The translations under genes were made by a program, and so were the position numbers. A DNA stretch of 64,000 bases. Source: an uncultured Eubacteriales bacterium (GTDB taxonomy: Bacteria > Bacillota > Clostridia > Oscillospirales > CAG-272). How positions within the stretch are numbered: the first letter of the stretch is position 1; each line of letters starts with the position of its first letter. The stretch is taken from contig CAKRZE010000010.1 of assembly GCA_934432725.1 (NCBI GenBank), positions 1 through 64,000 of the forward strand, given 5' to 3'. The notes under the pieces were generated by a model. It made no database searches. It saw nothing but the letters and a program-made list of their open reading frames with translations, and was not told the origin of the DNA. This document shows positions 53,635 to 63,119 of this stretch, in pieces.

Positions 53635-53650
53635 CGGGATTGTGATCCCG
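53635..53650 (-). promoter_or_regulatory. 5'-leader hairpin of paralog 1
   Basis: CGGGAT-CACA-ATCCCG at the 5' end of the predicted mRNA. Paralog 2 also has a leader hairpin (GGCT-GAAA-AGCC); these may stabilise abundant mRNAs. Confidence 0.45.
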
Positions 53651-53661
53651 TTTACGTGACA

Positions 53662-53690
53662 ATTATATCCGAAAAATCGCAATTTGTCAA
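53662..53690 (-). promoter_or_regulatory. Promoter of paralog 1
   Basis: TTGACA and TATAAT, 17 bp apart. Confidence 0.9.
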
Positions 53691-53887
53691 TCAATATTTC
53701 ACAGAAAATACATATTTGTAATCTTGCCTAATTTATGCGTCCCCGATTTGTGTAAAAGTGATCACTTTTCTCATTTCCGTTTGTTTCCCGCCGTTCCGGA
53801 TTCATATTGCACAACTATTCTTTTCATATTTGTGCAATTTCCCCGCATTCCGGGGCTTTCCGCCTCAGACGCCAGCCTGCCGTGCGC

Positions 53888-53920
53888 AAAAAAACAGGCG
53901 GACAGCCTTCTGTCCGCCTG
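53888..53920 (-). terminator. Terminator of paralog 2
   Basis: CAGGCGGACAG-AAGG-CTGTCCGCCTG followed by seven T on the minus strand. Confidence 0.93.
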
Positions 53921-53959
53921 CCTTTTTATGCTCCTGCCGTGCACCGCACAGCGGAGAAA

Positions 53960-54676
53960 TCAGTGCTTTTTCTTGGAAACTACAACGGTAGCGCCGAGAG
54001 CCAGAACAGCAACCGCCACGATTGCTGCGGTGAAGTCAGCGGTCTGCGGCGGGGGGGTCGGGGTATCAGAGCCGCCCTCTGCGTAGTAATCCTCGGAAGC
54101 CTGAATCGTGAGAACGCAGGCTGCCTTGCCGTCGATCTGGGTGTTTGCCTTCAGATCCGGATGAGCCGGTCTGCTGTTTGCGTCATACAGAACCTTGTCG
54201 ATCTTGGGCTTGTTCGCTTCAGAAGCGTCATCGCCCTGGAAGTTGCGCATCATGCCCTTCATCTTGCCTGCCTTGGATGCGGCATACTGCTCGCCGGCAT
54301 TCTGGCTGGCGGTGTCAAAGGATACCTCAAGGCAGAGGTCGCCCTTTTCATCAAACAGCCACATAGACGGATGATCTGCGCCCCAGTGGTCGCCGCCTTC
54401 CCATGCGCCGTCGTCCACATTGATGCCCCATGCGATCTCATAGCCGTAATCGGAAACGTTTTCGGGATCGCCGCCAAGCTCGGTCAGGTCAGCCTTGGTG
54501 ATGTTGAAAATGAAACGGGTCTTGGCATAATCGGCAGTATCGTCATCCGGTTTCATCGTAACGACAGCCTTCAGCTCATACTTCGGCTCTTCGTCAGCCG
54601 CCACATTGATCATGCAGGCTGCACAAAGAGAAAGCATCATAAGAACTGCCAGAACAGAACTGATAATCTTCTTCAT
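53960..54676 (-). CDS. Secreted surface protein, paralog 2
   Basis: 238 aa with the same plan as paralog 1: signal peptide, central domain (YGYEIAWGINVDDGAWEGG, WLFDEKGDLCLEV), and the PPPQTADFTAAIVAVAV tail ending SKKKH. The tail is almost identical to its neighbours at DNA level while the central region is much more diverged. A seven-C run on the coding strand encodes the Pro triplet right before QTAD. Own promoter and terminator. Confidence 0.9.
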   Translation of the reverse strand: MKKIISSVLAVLMMLSLCAACMINVAADEEPKYELKAVVTMKPDDDTADYAKTRFIFNITKADLTELGGDPENVSDYGYEIAWGINVDDGAWEGGDHWGADHPSMWLFDEKGDLCLEVSFDTASQNAGEQYAASKAGKMKGMMRNFQGDDASEANKPKIDKVLYDANSRPAHPDLKANTQIDGKAACVLTIQASEDYYAEGGSDTPTPPPQTADFTAAIVAVAVLALGATVVVSKKKH

Positions 54677-54724
54677 AAATGATTACCTTCCTTTGTCAAA
54701 TTTGGCTTTTCAGCCTTTGTATAA

Positions 54725-54753
54725 ATTATAAATCCTTTTTTGCTTTTTGTCAA
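54725..54753 (-). promoter_or_regulatory. Promoter of paralog 2
   Basis: TTGACA and TATAAT, 17 bp apart; the leader contains GGCT-GAAA-AGCC. Confidence 0.9.
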
Positions 54754-54983
54754 CACAAATTTCACAATAACCGCACATTTGTCATATTTGTAGAATAATT
54801 TATTCAAATTTATGCACTTTTAATTTCCATCTTAGGGAGAGAAAAGCACAATTTCACAGAATCCAATTGAATTTGCAACTTTTTCACAGAATTATATCAC
54901 AAAATGTTACACGTCCCGGATTTTTCCGGAATATACCGGCATAGCAAGCGCAGTTCCGCTTTCTTTTCCGTCAGCTCCCACGC
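54754..54983. other. AT-rich spacer between paralogs 2 and 3
   Basis: About 230 bp, markedly more AT-rich than the rest of the window (many A/T runs and repeated TTTCACA). No gene or motif recognised beyond the flanking signals. Confidence 0.4.
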
Positions 54984-55009
54984 AAAAAGGGGCTGCGCAG
55001 AGCAGCCCC
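54984..55009 (-). terminator. Terminator of paralog 3
   Basis: GGGGCTGC-TCTGC-GCAGCCCC followed by TTTTTGCG on the minus strand. Confidence 0.9.
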
Positions 55010-55046
55010 CTTCTTTCCCGGCAAACAGCCGGATATGCAGGTCAGA

Positions 55047-55757
55047 TCAGTGCTTCTTCTTGGAAACTACAACGGTAGCGCCCAGAGCCAGAACAGCAAC
55101 CGCAACGATTGCCGCGCTGAAGTCGGCAGTCTGCGGAGGAGGAGTCGGCTCGCCGGTTTCACCCGTTTCACCGGATTCTACGGGAGCGGCAGCATAATAA
55201 GCCTCGGAGGTGGTCACCTGCGCAACAGCAGCTGCTGCGCCGTTTGCATCCGCAAAGTTTGTGGTCTTCTTCAGATCGGGGCGACCCGTCTCTCCGCCGT
55301 CATGGAACACAACCTCACCGAACTTATCGCTGCTTGCGTTGTAGTTGCACATCATGCCCCAAAGCTTGCCCTCGCCTGCCTTGGTGTAGTTGGCATCCGT
55401 GCTGTATCCGCCGTTGCTGTGAATCTGATAGTACAGATTGCTGTTGTCGTCAAAGCCCCATTTGCCGGCTCCGTGGTCAAAGCCTTCGTTGAAATTGCTC
55501 TTTGAAGCGTGTGTTTCATCATCGGAAAGACCCCAGCAGCAGTTGAAGCTGTAGCCGGAGAAATTGTCCACATCCACGCCGAGAGCTCTCAAATCTTCCT
55601 TAGTTATCGTGAAGATGAAACGGAATTCGTTGTTCTCGTCCTTCATCATCACAACCGTCTTGAGCGAATGCGTCGGTTCCTCGGCTGCGACACTGAACAC
55701 AGCGCACAGAGAAACCAGCATGAGCACTGCCAAAATAGAACTGATCAGTTTTTTCAT
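55047..55757 (-). CDS. Secreted surface protein, paralog 3
   Basis: 236 aa, same layout: signal peptide (MKKLISSILAVLMLVSLCAV), central domain with WGFDDNSNLYYQIHSNGGYS, and an identical PPQTADFSAAIVAVAV tail with SKKKH. Closest to paralog 1 (both have PTHxLKxVVM and WGFDDNxNLYY). ATG follows GAAAGGAAAAC. A strong promoter precedes it. Confidence 0.9.
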   Translation of the reverse strand: MKKLISSILAVLMLVSLCAVFSVAAEEPTHSLKTVVMMKDENNEFRFIFTITKEDLRALGVDVDNFSGYSFNCCWGLSDDETHASKSNFNEGFDHGAGKWGFDDNSNLYYQIHSNGGYSTDANYTKAGEGKLWGMMCNYNASSDKFGEVVFHDGGETGRPDLKKTTNFADANGAAAAVAQVTTSEAYYAAAPVESGETGETGEPTPPPQTADFSAAIVAVAVLALGATVVVSKKKH

Positions 55758-55810
55758 GGTGTTTTCCTTTCTGTCCTTTGTAAAATTTAAGTAACGCCTT
55801 TTGCACCTTC
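55758..55810. other. Leader of paralog 3
   Basis: Short 5' UTR with the ribosome binding site; nothing else. Confidence 0.4.
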
Positions 55811-55839
55811 ATTTTATCAATATTATGAACAAATGTCAA
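55811..55839 (-). promoter_or_regulatory. Promoter of paralog 3
   Basis: TTGACA and TAAAAT, 17 bp apart on the minus strand. Confidence 0.85.
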
Positions 55840-56176
55840 TGCATTTTTAAAAAATGTGTACATCGGAATACACAAACATTGGCAAAAATATTATGCATTT
55901 TGCCAATTCCGTATGATAATATCACACAATATTTCGACTTCATGCAAAAAAACGCCTCCGGGCTTGTCTCCCGCAAGGCGTTCTTCGATTCCCTTCTCTC
56001 CGCACCGTTCCTCTGCCCTTCCGGAGAACGCCGCCGGGAGCCTCCCCTAAGACCGAGCGTTCAGTCCGGACAGCCGGAGCCCTCCACCCACCGCGCAAGG
56101 AAGAAAGACTGCCGCGCCGCAGTCCTCCTTCTCCGCACAACATATATCCGGGCGATTCCCCTCCGGTCCTTCCCGG
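55840..56176. other. 337-bp spacer between paralog 3 and the helicase
   Basis: AT-rich near paralog 3, then a terminator, then GC-rich sequence to the helicase stop. No gene. Confidence 0.5.
55946..55982 (-). terminator. Terminator of the helicase gene
   Basis: AACGCCTTGCGGG and CCCGGAGGCGTT arms, U tract TTTTTTTG on the minus strand. It lies about 200 bp past the stop. Confidence 0.75.
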
Positions 56177-58627
56177 TCACTCCTCCCGGAATTCCGCGCG
56201 GAGCTGCGGCAGACGCCTCAGGATCTCGTCCGTCCGGAGCCGGTCTGCGGCATACGCGCGGCGCAGAAGCTCCCCGGGAATATAGTCATCGTATTTTTCA
56301 AATACCGGGCTTTCCGTTTTGGAGACCAAAGCGTCAGGATCAATCCCCTCCCGCTGCGCCTTGTCGCACAGATATTCGATCAGCTCCCGCCCTGTGCCGT
56401 GCTCCATGCGGAATGTCATGAAATAACAGCCCTCAAACTCCATGTTGCTCAGCCTGAACGGCGCACCGGAGCGCACAATATACTTCCGCAGCGTCCGGAA
56501 GGACCGCGTCCCCAGCCACGGGAACAGGCACCATGTATAGCCGCCGAGCGATACCACGGACCGGCGCAGCATACCGGTCCGCCGGGCAAGCTGCCGCGCG
56601 GTCTCAAGCCGCTTTGCCGCACCCGGCTTCAGGTACGGATACACGGTATCCTCCTCCAGAACCCGCTTCATGCGCTCCAGAATCCGCGTGTGGATCTCGC
56701 CGAAATCGCCGGGCCAGGATATCTCCATCTTTCCCTTCACGGGACGGACGTAGATCAGCTTGCGCGGGATGTCAAGCTCCTCCACCTCCCACACTCTGCC
56801 CGCCAGCGCAAAGCGGTCCCCGACCGGAGGCGGCGACGTGATCGTGCCGATCTCATCCGACTCGCACCGCACCGTGTAATCCTCGCTGTCCTTGAACACC
56901 GCGTAGAACTTGAAGGAGCCGAGAAGCCTTTCACCCTTCAGTCCCACGATCAGCCCCTTTTCCTCGGTCAATTCCAGAAAATCGTTTTTCAGCATGGACA
57001 GAAGGAGCGTCCTGTAATCCTCCTTCGGCACCGCCCGAAACGGCGGCAGCGTCAGAATCCGCTCCGCCAGTCTGCGCGGGGAAAGCTCGCCGGAGGCGGC
57101 AAGCACGCTCAGCGTCTGCTGAAACAGCAGGCTGAACGGCAGCTTTTTCACGTTCGGCGGCTCGATGAAGCGCTCCTCGATGTAGAGCTGCACACAGGCG
57201 ATCGCGCGGAGCAGCCCCCAAGGGATCAGCTGCGGAAGCGGCGTGTTGGGAAGCGGATTTTCCTCCCGGAACACCATCATCATTTCAGGCGGCGTACCGC
57301 GTCTGCCGGAGCGCCCCAGCCGCTGCAGCATGCTGGACACGGTATTCGGCGCGTCCGCCTGAATGATCCGCTCCAGACGTCCGATATCGATACCGAGCTC
57401 CAGCGTCACGGTCGCGCAGGTCACGGTCTTCAAAGAATCGTCCTTCAGCTTCATCTCCGCCTCCTCCCGGATGGACGCGGAAAGATTGCCGTGGTGGATC
57501 AGAAAAACGTCCGGATCCCCGCGCCGCTCGGCAATCTGGCGCAGCGTTGCGCAGATGTACTCCGTTTCCTCCCTGGAATTTGCGAAAACAATGCATTTTT
57601 TCTGTCTGGCGCAATCGTACATGTACGAAAATCCGGGATCGAACGTATCCGGAGGTCCGGACGGCTCCTGTGCCGCAGCCTCCGGCTCTTGATTCCCTGA
57701 CAAAGCGTCAGCCTCCGAAGCCGCGCCGTTCCGGCTCCCGGTCTCCGCACTCTGCGGAGGTTCCTGCCCGCAGGCGGACAGCTCCGCGCCTTTTCCAAAG
57801 CCGGAGGCGCCGTCCTGCATCCCGGCGGAAGAACCCGCTGCGCCCAATGACCCGGTCACGTCCGAGGCGCCGTTCGGAGCAGACGTCTCCGCAGGCTCCC
57901 CGCCGTCCGCTTCCTCCCTGCCCTGAATATAGAAATGCTCCATTCCGAGCCGCCATGTGATTTTTCCGCCCGGAATGACCGGAGCGTCCGTCTCCCGCCC
58001 CGAGCCGGCCCCGAGCCAGTCTGCGGCGGTGCGCACATCTCCGACGGTGGCGGAAAGCCCGACCCTGCGCGGTGCATGTCCGATCAGCCGCTGTATCCGG
58101 GCAAGCTGACACATGATCTGGTTGCCGCGGTCGGTCCCCGTCAGCACATGCACCTCGTCCAGAACGACAAACCGCAGATCTCCGAACAGCCGCACAATAT
58201 CGTTGGAGCGGTTGATCAGCATGCTTTCCAAAGACTCCGGTGTGATCTGCAGGATGCCCCGCGGATGGTTCAGCGCCTTGTTTTTGTGGGACATGGCAAC
58301 ATCCCCGTGCCAGTGAAACACAGGGATTCCCGTCAGGTCCAGAATATCTGCCAGACGTCCGAACTGATCGTTGATCAGGCTCTTCAGCGGCGCAATGTAA
58401 AGCACGCCGAAGGAGCGGGGCGGATCCTCGCTCATCATGGAAAGAATCGGAAAAAATGCAGCCTCCGTCTTGCCGGACGCCGTGGAGGAGGTCAAAAGCA
58501 GGTTATGATCGGTGCGGAATAAAATCCTTGCCGCCTCGGTCTGCACCCCGCGCAGAGACTCCCATCCGCTGCGGTAAATATAGTCCTGAATAAAGGGAGA
58601 AAAGCAGGAAAAAACGTCATCCTCCAT
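56177..58627 (-). CDS. Lhr-like DEAD/DEAH-box helicase
   Basis: 816 aa. Domain 1 has Walker A TSSTASGKTEAAFFP and the DExH motif VVLDEVHVLTG; domain 2 has VTLELGIDIG and QRLGRSGRRGTP; a C-terminal region resembles the Lhr-core winged helix and HTH part. Lhr-type helicases unwind DNA and RNA-DNA hybrids during repair. An Ala/Gly/Ser-rich insertion (residues about 235-327) separates the two helicase domains. ATG follows GAAAGGAG. Confidence 0.9.
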   Translation of the reverse strand: MEDDVFSCFSPFIQDYIYRSGWESLRGVQTEAARILFRTDHNLLLTSSTASGKTEAAFFPILSMMSEDPPRSFGVLYIAPLKSLINDQFGRLADILDLTGIPVFHWHGDVAMSHKNKALNHPRGILQITPESLESMLINRSNDIVRLFGDLRFVVLDEVHVLTGTDRGNQIMCQLARIQRLIGHAPRRVGLSATVGDVRTAADWLGAGSGRETDAPVIPGGKITWRLGMEHFYIQGREEADGGEPAETSAPNGASDVTGSLGAAGSSAGMQDGASGFGKGAELSACGQEPPQSAETGSRNGAASEADALSGNQEPEAAAQEPSGPPDTFDPGFSYMYDCARQKKCIVFANSREETEYICATLRQIAERRGDPDVFLIHHGNLSASIREEAEMKLKDDSLKTVTCATVTLELGIDIGRLERIIQADAPNTVSSMLQRLGRSGRRGTPPEMMMVFREENPLPNTPLPQLIPWGLLRAIACVQLYIEERFIEPPNVKKLPFSLLFQQTLSVLAASGELSPRRLAERILTLPPFRAVPKEDYRTLLLSMLKNDFLELTEEKGLIVGLKGERLLGSFKFYAVFKDSEDYTVRCESDEIGTITSPPPVGDRFALAGRVWEVEELDIPRKLIYVRPVKGKMEISWPGDFGEIHTRILERMKRVLEEDTVYPYLKPGAAKRLETARQLARRTGMLRRSVVSLGGYTWCLFPWLGTRSFRTLRKYIVRSGAPFRLSNMEFEGCYFMTFRMEHGTGRELIEYLCDKAQREGIDPDALVSKTESPVFEKYDDYIPGELLRRAYAADRLRTDEILRRLPQLRAEFREE

Positions 58628-59426
58628 CAGAGTATCGCTCCTTTCTTGAAAAACCGGGAGAACAGCCGCCGTCCTCCTTCCGGAGCCGGCAGTGAAAGCA
58701 CCTCCGCAGTCCTCTTACGGCGCACACCGGCTGCCGCAGCCCTTCCGCGCAGGGGAAAACCGCGCAGTTTCTCGTTTTACCGGCATCCCGCCGCAAAAAA
58801 TTCCGTTCCGCAATGCGCCGATCCTTTCGCACTGCGCAAATCCGGTTCCGCACGGCTCCCGCACCGATCGGCGTCCGCGCCGAAGCCCGTGCGCCCGGTC
58901 CTGCGATGTCATCCCATACCGTCGTGCCGGGAGCGGTCTTTTTATACGGTCTCCGCACAGTCTCTCGGTACAGTCTCGGTGCCGCGCCAGCCGCAGAGCC
59001 GTCCCGAAGCCCCGTTTCCGCCGTCCGTTCTCGGCAGCCGTTTTCGCGGTTGTAAAAGCAAAGGCGGCACAGTCCAAACCGCGAACCGTGCCGCCCACCC
59101 GATATTCCCCGCCGAAAAGCCCCGGCAACCGGCATCCGCGCCGAAGCGCAGCACTGTCGGACATCAGACCCAAAAGGCGGACAGCAGCGAACCCGCAGTC
59201 CTCCCCGGGCAGTGCCCGGCAGTCTGCCGAAGCACCCAAGCTCTCCGCACGAGCCGGGGACCCTCGACTGCCGTCAAAAGCCGTGCGGCGGCGCGGGGCA
59301 TTCCGGCAGCTTCCGTGTCCGCAGCACCGGAATTACGGCTCCCTGCAGATCAAAATCCATCGGCAGAACGGCAGCTCCGGCATTTTCCCTGCCGGGCTGC
59401 CGTCTGTTATTTTCATCGGAAATTTC
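58628..59426. other. 799-bp spacer between alaS and the helicase
   Basis: GC-rich, open frames on both strands without start signals. One of the largest gaps in the window; I recognise no gene, RNA or repeat. Confidence 0.45.
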
Positions 59427-62057
59427 TCAGTGCAGCATCTCCTGCACAAATCCCTGCACCGCCGCCAGCGCCTCATCCAGCTTCGACGGATCCTTGCCGC
59501 CGGAGGTCGCGCTGTCGGGACGTCCGCCGCCGTTTCCTCCGGTAAGCTGCGCGACCGCCTTCGCAAGTCTTCCCGCATGCGCACCGTGCGCAACCGCGTC
59601 CCTGCCGCAAACAACGGTAAAGGTCAGCTTTCCGCTTTGCGCCGAAGCAAGCACCGCAACAAGGTCACCGTGCTCCTTGCAGGCATCGCCGACCACGCGG
59701 ACCATATCCAGCGTGCCGTCCCGGAAAACATGTGTCAGAACCCGGATTCCGTTTCCGACCGGAGCCGCCTCTGCGACAAGCGAGGATACCTGCGCTGCCG
59801 CAAGCTTGCTCTGAAGCCCTTCCGCCTCATGCTTTGCCTGCCGCAGCTCCTCCGTCAGCTGCGCGGCACGCTGCGGAAGCTCCGCACAGTTCGCCGCCTT
59901 CAGTTCCTTTGCGGTCTTTCCGAGCAGCTCCTGACGCTCCTCCATCCAGGAAAGAACGCCGTACCCCGTAACCGCCTCGATTCTGCGGATTCCGGCAGCC
60001 ACCGAGGACTCTCCCGTGATCTTGAACAGCCCCAGACGTGCGGTATTGTCCATGTGCGTGCCTCCGCACAGCTCCATGGAAAAGTCGCCCATGCGCACCA
60101 CGCGCACCTGATCGCCGTATTTCTCATCGAACAGCGCCATCGCGCCCATTTCGCGCGCCGTTTTCACATCGGTCACCGTCGTCTCGATCGGGTTGCCGAC
60201 CAGAATGTTGGCATTGACAAGCGCCTCTGTTCTGGCAAGCTCCTCGGCAGTCATCGGCTGGAAATGCGTGAAGTCAAACCGCATATGATGCTCGTCCACA
60301 TATGAGCCGGACTGCTGCACATGCGTTCCGAGCACGCGGCGCAGCGCCGCCTGCAGAAGATGCGCCGCCGAGTGGTTCCTGCGGATTGCGTCTCTTCGCA
60401 CATCGTCAATGTCGGCTGTCACCGCATCGCCGATCTGAAGAAGCCCGCTGACAACCGTGCAGAAATGCAGGTAAACGCCGTCCGTCTTCTTGGTATCCGA
60501 AACGCGCAGCACAGCGCCGTCCCGGTAGATGGTGCCGGTATCGCCGACCTGACCGCCGCCTTCGCCGTAAAACGGCGTTCTGTCCAGAATCACCGTGCAG
60601 TCGCCCTCCGAAACGCCGTCCACGCGCTCCCCGTCCGTAAAAATTGCCAGCACCTTTGCGGCGGACCGGTAATCCGTATAGCCCGTAAACTCCGTTTTGG
60701 GCAGATCCGCAAGAAGCGTCCCCACCGTGCTGCTCCAGCCGGAGATATTTGCCCGCGCCTTTCTTGCACGCTCCCGCTGCGCCTGCATCAGTCTGCCGAA
60801 GGTCTCCTCATCGATTTTCAGATGGCTTTCCTCCGCAATTTCCCTGGTCAGATCAAGCGGGAAGCCGAAGGTGTCGTACAGCTTGAACACCTCTTCCCCG
60901 GAGATTACATCGGCATTCGACTTGACAGCGCCCCGGATCAGATTGCCGAGAATCGAAAGACCGGCGTCAATTGTCGCGTCAAAGCGCTCCTCCTCCATGG
61001 AAAGTACCTTTTTAATATAATCCGACTTCTCGGAAAGCTCCGGATACGCCCCCTGCGACTCATGGATTGCAACCTCACAGACCTCCGTCAGAAACGGATG
61101 GGATATGCCGAGCAGCTTTCCGTGCCGGCAGGCGCGGCGGATGATGCGGCGAAGCACATAGCCCCGCCCTTCGTTGGAGGGAGTCACCCCGTCGGCAATC
61201 ATGAACATGGCGGAGCGCACATGGTCGGTAATCACCCGGATGGAGATATCCGTCCCGGCGTCCGTACCGTAGGTCTTTCCGGCAATCGCGCAAACCTTGT
61301 CCAGAACGCGCCGGATTGTATCAACCTCAAACATGTTGTCCACGCCCTGCATGACGCAGGCAAGCCGCTCCAAGCCCATGCCGGTATCGATGTTCTTGTG
61401 CGTCAGCTCGGTGTAGGTACCGTCGCCCATATTGTTGAACTGCGAAAAGACGTTGTTCCAGATCTCCATATAGCGGTCGCAGTCGCAGCCCGGCTTGCAG
61501 TCCGGTTTTCCGCAGCCGTACTTCTCCCCGCGGTCAAAATAAATCTCCGAGCAGGGACCGCAGGGACCGGTTCCGTGCTCCCAGAAGTTATCCTCCTTGC
61601 CGAGACGCACAATGTGCTCCTCCGGAACCCCGATCCTGTCGCGCCAGATCGCATATGCCTCATCATCGCTCTCATAGACGGAGGGCCAGAGCCGGTCGGA
61701 AGGAATCTCCAGAACGCCGGTCAGAAATTCCCAAGCCCACGGAATCGCCTGATCCTTAAAATAGTCTCCGAACGAGAAGTTGCCGAGCATCTCAAAAAAT
61801 GTCCCGTGGCGCGCCGTGTGCCCCACCCGCTCAAGGTCAGGCGTCCGGATGCACTTCTGGCAGGTGGTAACCCTGTGGCAGGGCGGCTCAACCTCCCCCG
61901 TGAAGAATTTCTTCATCGGCGCCATTCCGGAATTGATCAGAAGCAGCGATTTGTCATTGTTCGGGATCAGTGAAAAACTGGGGAGCCGGAGATGTCCTTT
62001 CGATTCGAAAAACGAAAGATATTTCTCGCGCAGCTCATTCAAGCCTGTCCATTTCAT
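59427..62057 (-). CDS. alaS: Alanine--tRNA ligase
   Basis: 876 aa. The class II catalytic core (FFESKGHLRLPSFSLIP near the start), the editing domain with HSAAHLLQAALR and CGGTHMDNTA zinc-site motifs, and the C-terminal DHHA1/oligomerisation domain with GGNGGGRPDSATSGG. ATG 62057 (MKWTGLNE) is typical. The promoter lies upstream; no T-box element is recognisable in the 140-nt leader. Confidence 0.97.
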   Translation of the reverse strand: MKWTGLNELREKYLSFFESKGHLRLPSFSLIPNNDKSLLLINSGMAPMKKFFTGEVEPPCHRVTTCQKCIRTPDLERVGHTARHGTFFEMLGNFSFGDYFKDQAIPWAWEFLTGVLEIPSDRLWPSVYESDDEAYAIWRDRIGVPEEHIVRLGKEDNFWEHGTGPCGPCSEIYFDRGEKYGCGKPDCKPGCDCDRYMEIWNNVFSQFNNMGDGTYTELTHKNIDTGMGLERLACVMQGVDNMFEVDTIRRVLDKVCAIAGKTYGTDAGTDISIRVITDHVRSAMFMIADGVTPSNEGRGYVLRRIIRRACRHGKLLGISHPFLTEVCEVAIHESQGAYPELSEKSDYIKKVLSMEEERFDATIDAGLSILGNLIRGAVKSNADVISGEEVFKLYDTFGFPLDLTREIAEESHLKIDEETFGRLMQAQRERARKARANISGWSSTVGTLLADLPKTEFTGYTDYRSAAKVLAIFTDGERVDGVSEGDCTVILDRTPFYGEGGGQVGDTGTIYRDGAVLRVSDTKKTDGVYLHFCTVVSGLLQIGDAVTADIDDVRRDAIRRNHSAAHLLQAALRRVLGTHVQQSGSYVDEHHMRFDFTHFQPMTAEELARTEALVNANILVGNPIETTVTDVKTAREMGAMALFDEKYGDQVRVVRMGDFSMELCGGTHMDNTARLGLFKITGESSVAAGIRRIEAVTGYGVLSWMEERQELLGKTAKELKAANCAELPQRAAQLTEELRQAKHEAEGLQSKLAAAQVSSLVAEAAPVGNGIRVLTHVFRDGTLDMVRVVGDACKEHGDLVAVLASAQSGKLTFTVVCGRDAVAHGAHAGRLAKAVAQLTGGNGGGRPDSATSGGKDPSKLDEALAAVQGFVQEMLH

Positions 62058-62199
62058 ACCTATACCATCGTCCCCGCGCCGGCGGAGACGTCCTTTCCTC
62101 AGTGTCCGGGGTCCCGGAGCGTCAGGACAGCGTGTGCCCTCCTTCGGATTCCCGGGCAAAGGCAGCCCTTTGGCAGCCTCCCTTATACCTCATCTTAAA
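62058..62199. other. alaS leader
   Basis: About 140 nt. Contains GGGAGGCTGCC / GGGCTGCCTTT motifs that can pair partly; no T-box NTGGNACC sequence found. Confidence 0.35.
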
Positions 62200-62228
62200 A
62201 TTATATCAAATCCTCCGCAAAATGTCAA
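62200..62228 (-). promoter_or_regulatory. Promoter of alaS
   Basis: TTGACA and TATAAT, 17 bp apart on the minus strand. Confidence 0.88.
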
Positions 62229-62998
62229 TCATTTTCCCAATCTTCTCTCATGTGAAGCATCTTTTTATCCGGCACGTCAGCTTTGCCCCCGCCTCCGGAA
62301 TACAGCCCGTCCTCCCGCGTCCGCATACGGTTTCCGGAGCCCGCTTTCCGCCGCAGACAGCCGGCGTTTCCGCGGCAGGTGCATGAAAAAGCCCGACGGT
62401 GACGGTCATATTCCGCAGGCTCTTCCCGGCGGCTCGCGCGAATGCCCCGGCATTTCTCTCTGACCGGCAGCGAAGCCGCACCCCGCCATCCGCAGGACCC
62501 CCGCATCCCGAAGCCGCGCACAGGAACCGGCGCGGCAAACGCATCAAGCACGGGGAATCCGCTCGGCAGAACCGGTCCCGCAGCGCCTTTTGCAGGGGGC
62601 AATTCTCAGCCCGACACCCGGAACCGCACATACATGAAAGGCATTCCGGGATATATCCGTATCCGGTGCGCCCGCAGACAGGACCGGTATTCCGCAAAAC
62701 CCGAACCGCACGCAGTCATCCCATTCCGCACAGCTCCGGCAGCGGCAGGACATGAGCGTTTCACACAGAGTCCCCGTCCCGCATCAAAGGAGCAGCGCCT
62801 GCGCGCCGAAGCTGCCGCCGGACATCCGGCATGTTTTCCGGAAGCCGGACGCCTGTACGGATCCCGATATTTTGAAAGTTCCCCTGCCGGCGACAGCACT
62901 CATACCCGCAAACACCCGCTGCTCCGCATTTTTCAGAAAAATCGGATGCCTTCCGGCATATATTTTTAAGAAAATCCAGAAAAATACGGCAAAGCTTA
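62229..62998. other. 770-bp divergent spacer
   Basis: GC-rich, C-biased, without a credible gene; no repeat found by eye. Confidence 0.45.
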
Positions 62999-63027
62999 TT
63001 GACAACCCAGCTATCATGCGGTACAAT
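62999..63027 (+). promoter_or_regulatory. Promoter of the E2-like gene
   Basis: TTGACA and TACAAT, 17 bp apart, about 95 bp before the start codon. Confidence 0.8.
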
Positions 63028-63119
63028 ATAGTGGTACTATGCAGTGCAAAGTAGGCTTTAACAAAAATCCGATCCGACACACTGCCGGACACGAATAACA
63101 GCACAGGAGGCACATTGCC

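Noticed and set aside
62058..62200. T-box leader of alaS
   Set aside because: No TGGNACC T-box sequence or specifier loop could be found.
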